Below, in pieces: positions 48,088 to 48,119 of a stretch of 48,119 nt of DNA. The DNA lies in NCBI GenBank assembly GCA_047602905.1, contig JBLKOP010000008.1:1-48119 (forward strand). Direction: 5' to 3'. The stretch's first letter is position 1, and the number at the start of each line of letters is the position of its first letter. Source of the stretch: SKIA01 sp047602905 (lineage in GTDB: Archaea; Nanobdellota; Nanobdellia; Woesearchaeales; SKIA01). The position numbers and the translations under genes were made by a program. A model generated the notes under the pieces. That model ran no database searches. It was not told where the DNA came from and worked only from the letters and a program-made list of their open reading frames with translations.

Positions 48088-48119
48088 GAAGAGTTATTTT
48101 CAAGGGCGTCCAATCCAAA

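Overview
The window looks like chromosome from an archaeon, most likely a small-genome DPANN-type lineage (Woesearchaeota-like at best guess; placement needs a tree). The support is an archaeal L1-L10(P0)-L12 ribosomal operon, S17e next to Alba, diphthine synthase, archaeal Elp3, an archaellum-type FlaH/FlaI/FlaJ operon with a type-IV prepilin peptidase, a tRNA with a 37/38 intron, and TATA boxes about 25-30 nt upstream of start codons with no Shine-Dalgarno sequence (leaderless genes). Bacterial-looking genes (TGS-containing ThrRS, glucokinase) point to older transfers. The + strand is strongly A+C rich over much of the window whichever strand is coding, so + and - genes use very different codons.

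Layout. 0-5.2 kb: the end of a PGF-pre-PGF surface protein, small unknown genes, an intron-containing tRNA-Thr directly abutting an XTP/ITP pyrophosphatase gene, a J-domain protein and a 2H-phosphoesterase-like protein. 5.2-11.1 kb: an accessory, scrambled region. It has a HTH-nucleotidyltransferase (MNT) gene whose HEPN-like partner is cut short beside a Bro-N/antirepressor gene flanked by 21-bp direct repeats, small winged-helix genes, a decayed LAGLIDADG endonuclease running into tRNA-Val/tRNA-Ser, a compositionally odd lipoprotein, and a junction where an AI-2E transporter and a YciF-like gene are both truncated head to head. 11.1-19.9 kb: housekeeping genes (HAD hydrolase, CBS-HPF fusion, DedA-like membrane protein, MutY, ribosomal operon with an archaeal coiled-coil protein, DphB).

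20.2-30.4 kb: prepilin peptidase, Elp3, then the archaellum/pilus locus: a FlaD-like coiled coil fused to a DUF5752-like domain, two pilin-like FlaG/FlaF proteins, FlaH ATPase regulator, FlaI motor ATPase and FlaJ platform. Two promoters there share an upstream motif, and the pilin-like transcript carries a leader hairpin. 30.4-38.4 kb: ThrRS, MscS channel, glucokinase, pyruvate kinase and a DRG-type GTPase. 38.4-41.9 kb: an envelope cluster with a membrane-anchored HTH sensor and two DUF5667-like exported proteins. 41.9-46 kb: an Lrp regulator with repeated operator-like boxes facing an unknown winged-helix protein coupled to an archaeal thymidylate-synthase-family protein, then a tiny acidic protein, S17e, Alba, a one-helix membrane protein and tRNA-Arg(UCG). 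46.3-47.9 kb: ArgRS. The window ends in a dense set of GAA-triloop hairpins without a gene.

Three divergent gene pairs (about 14.37, 20.23 and 35.86 kb) appear to share one symmetrical TATA element with start codons only about 53-56 bp apart.
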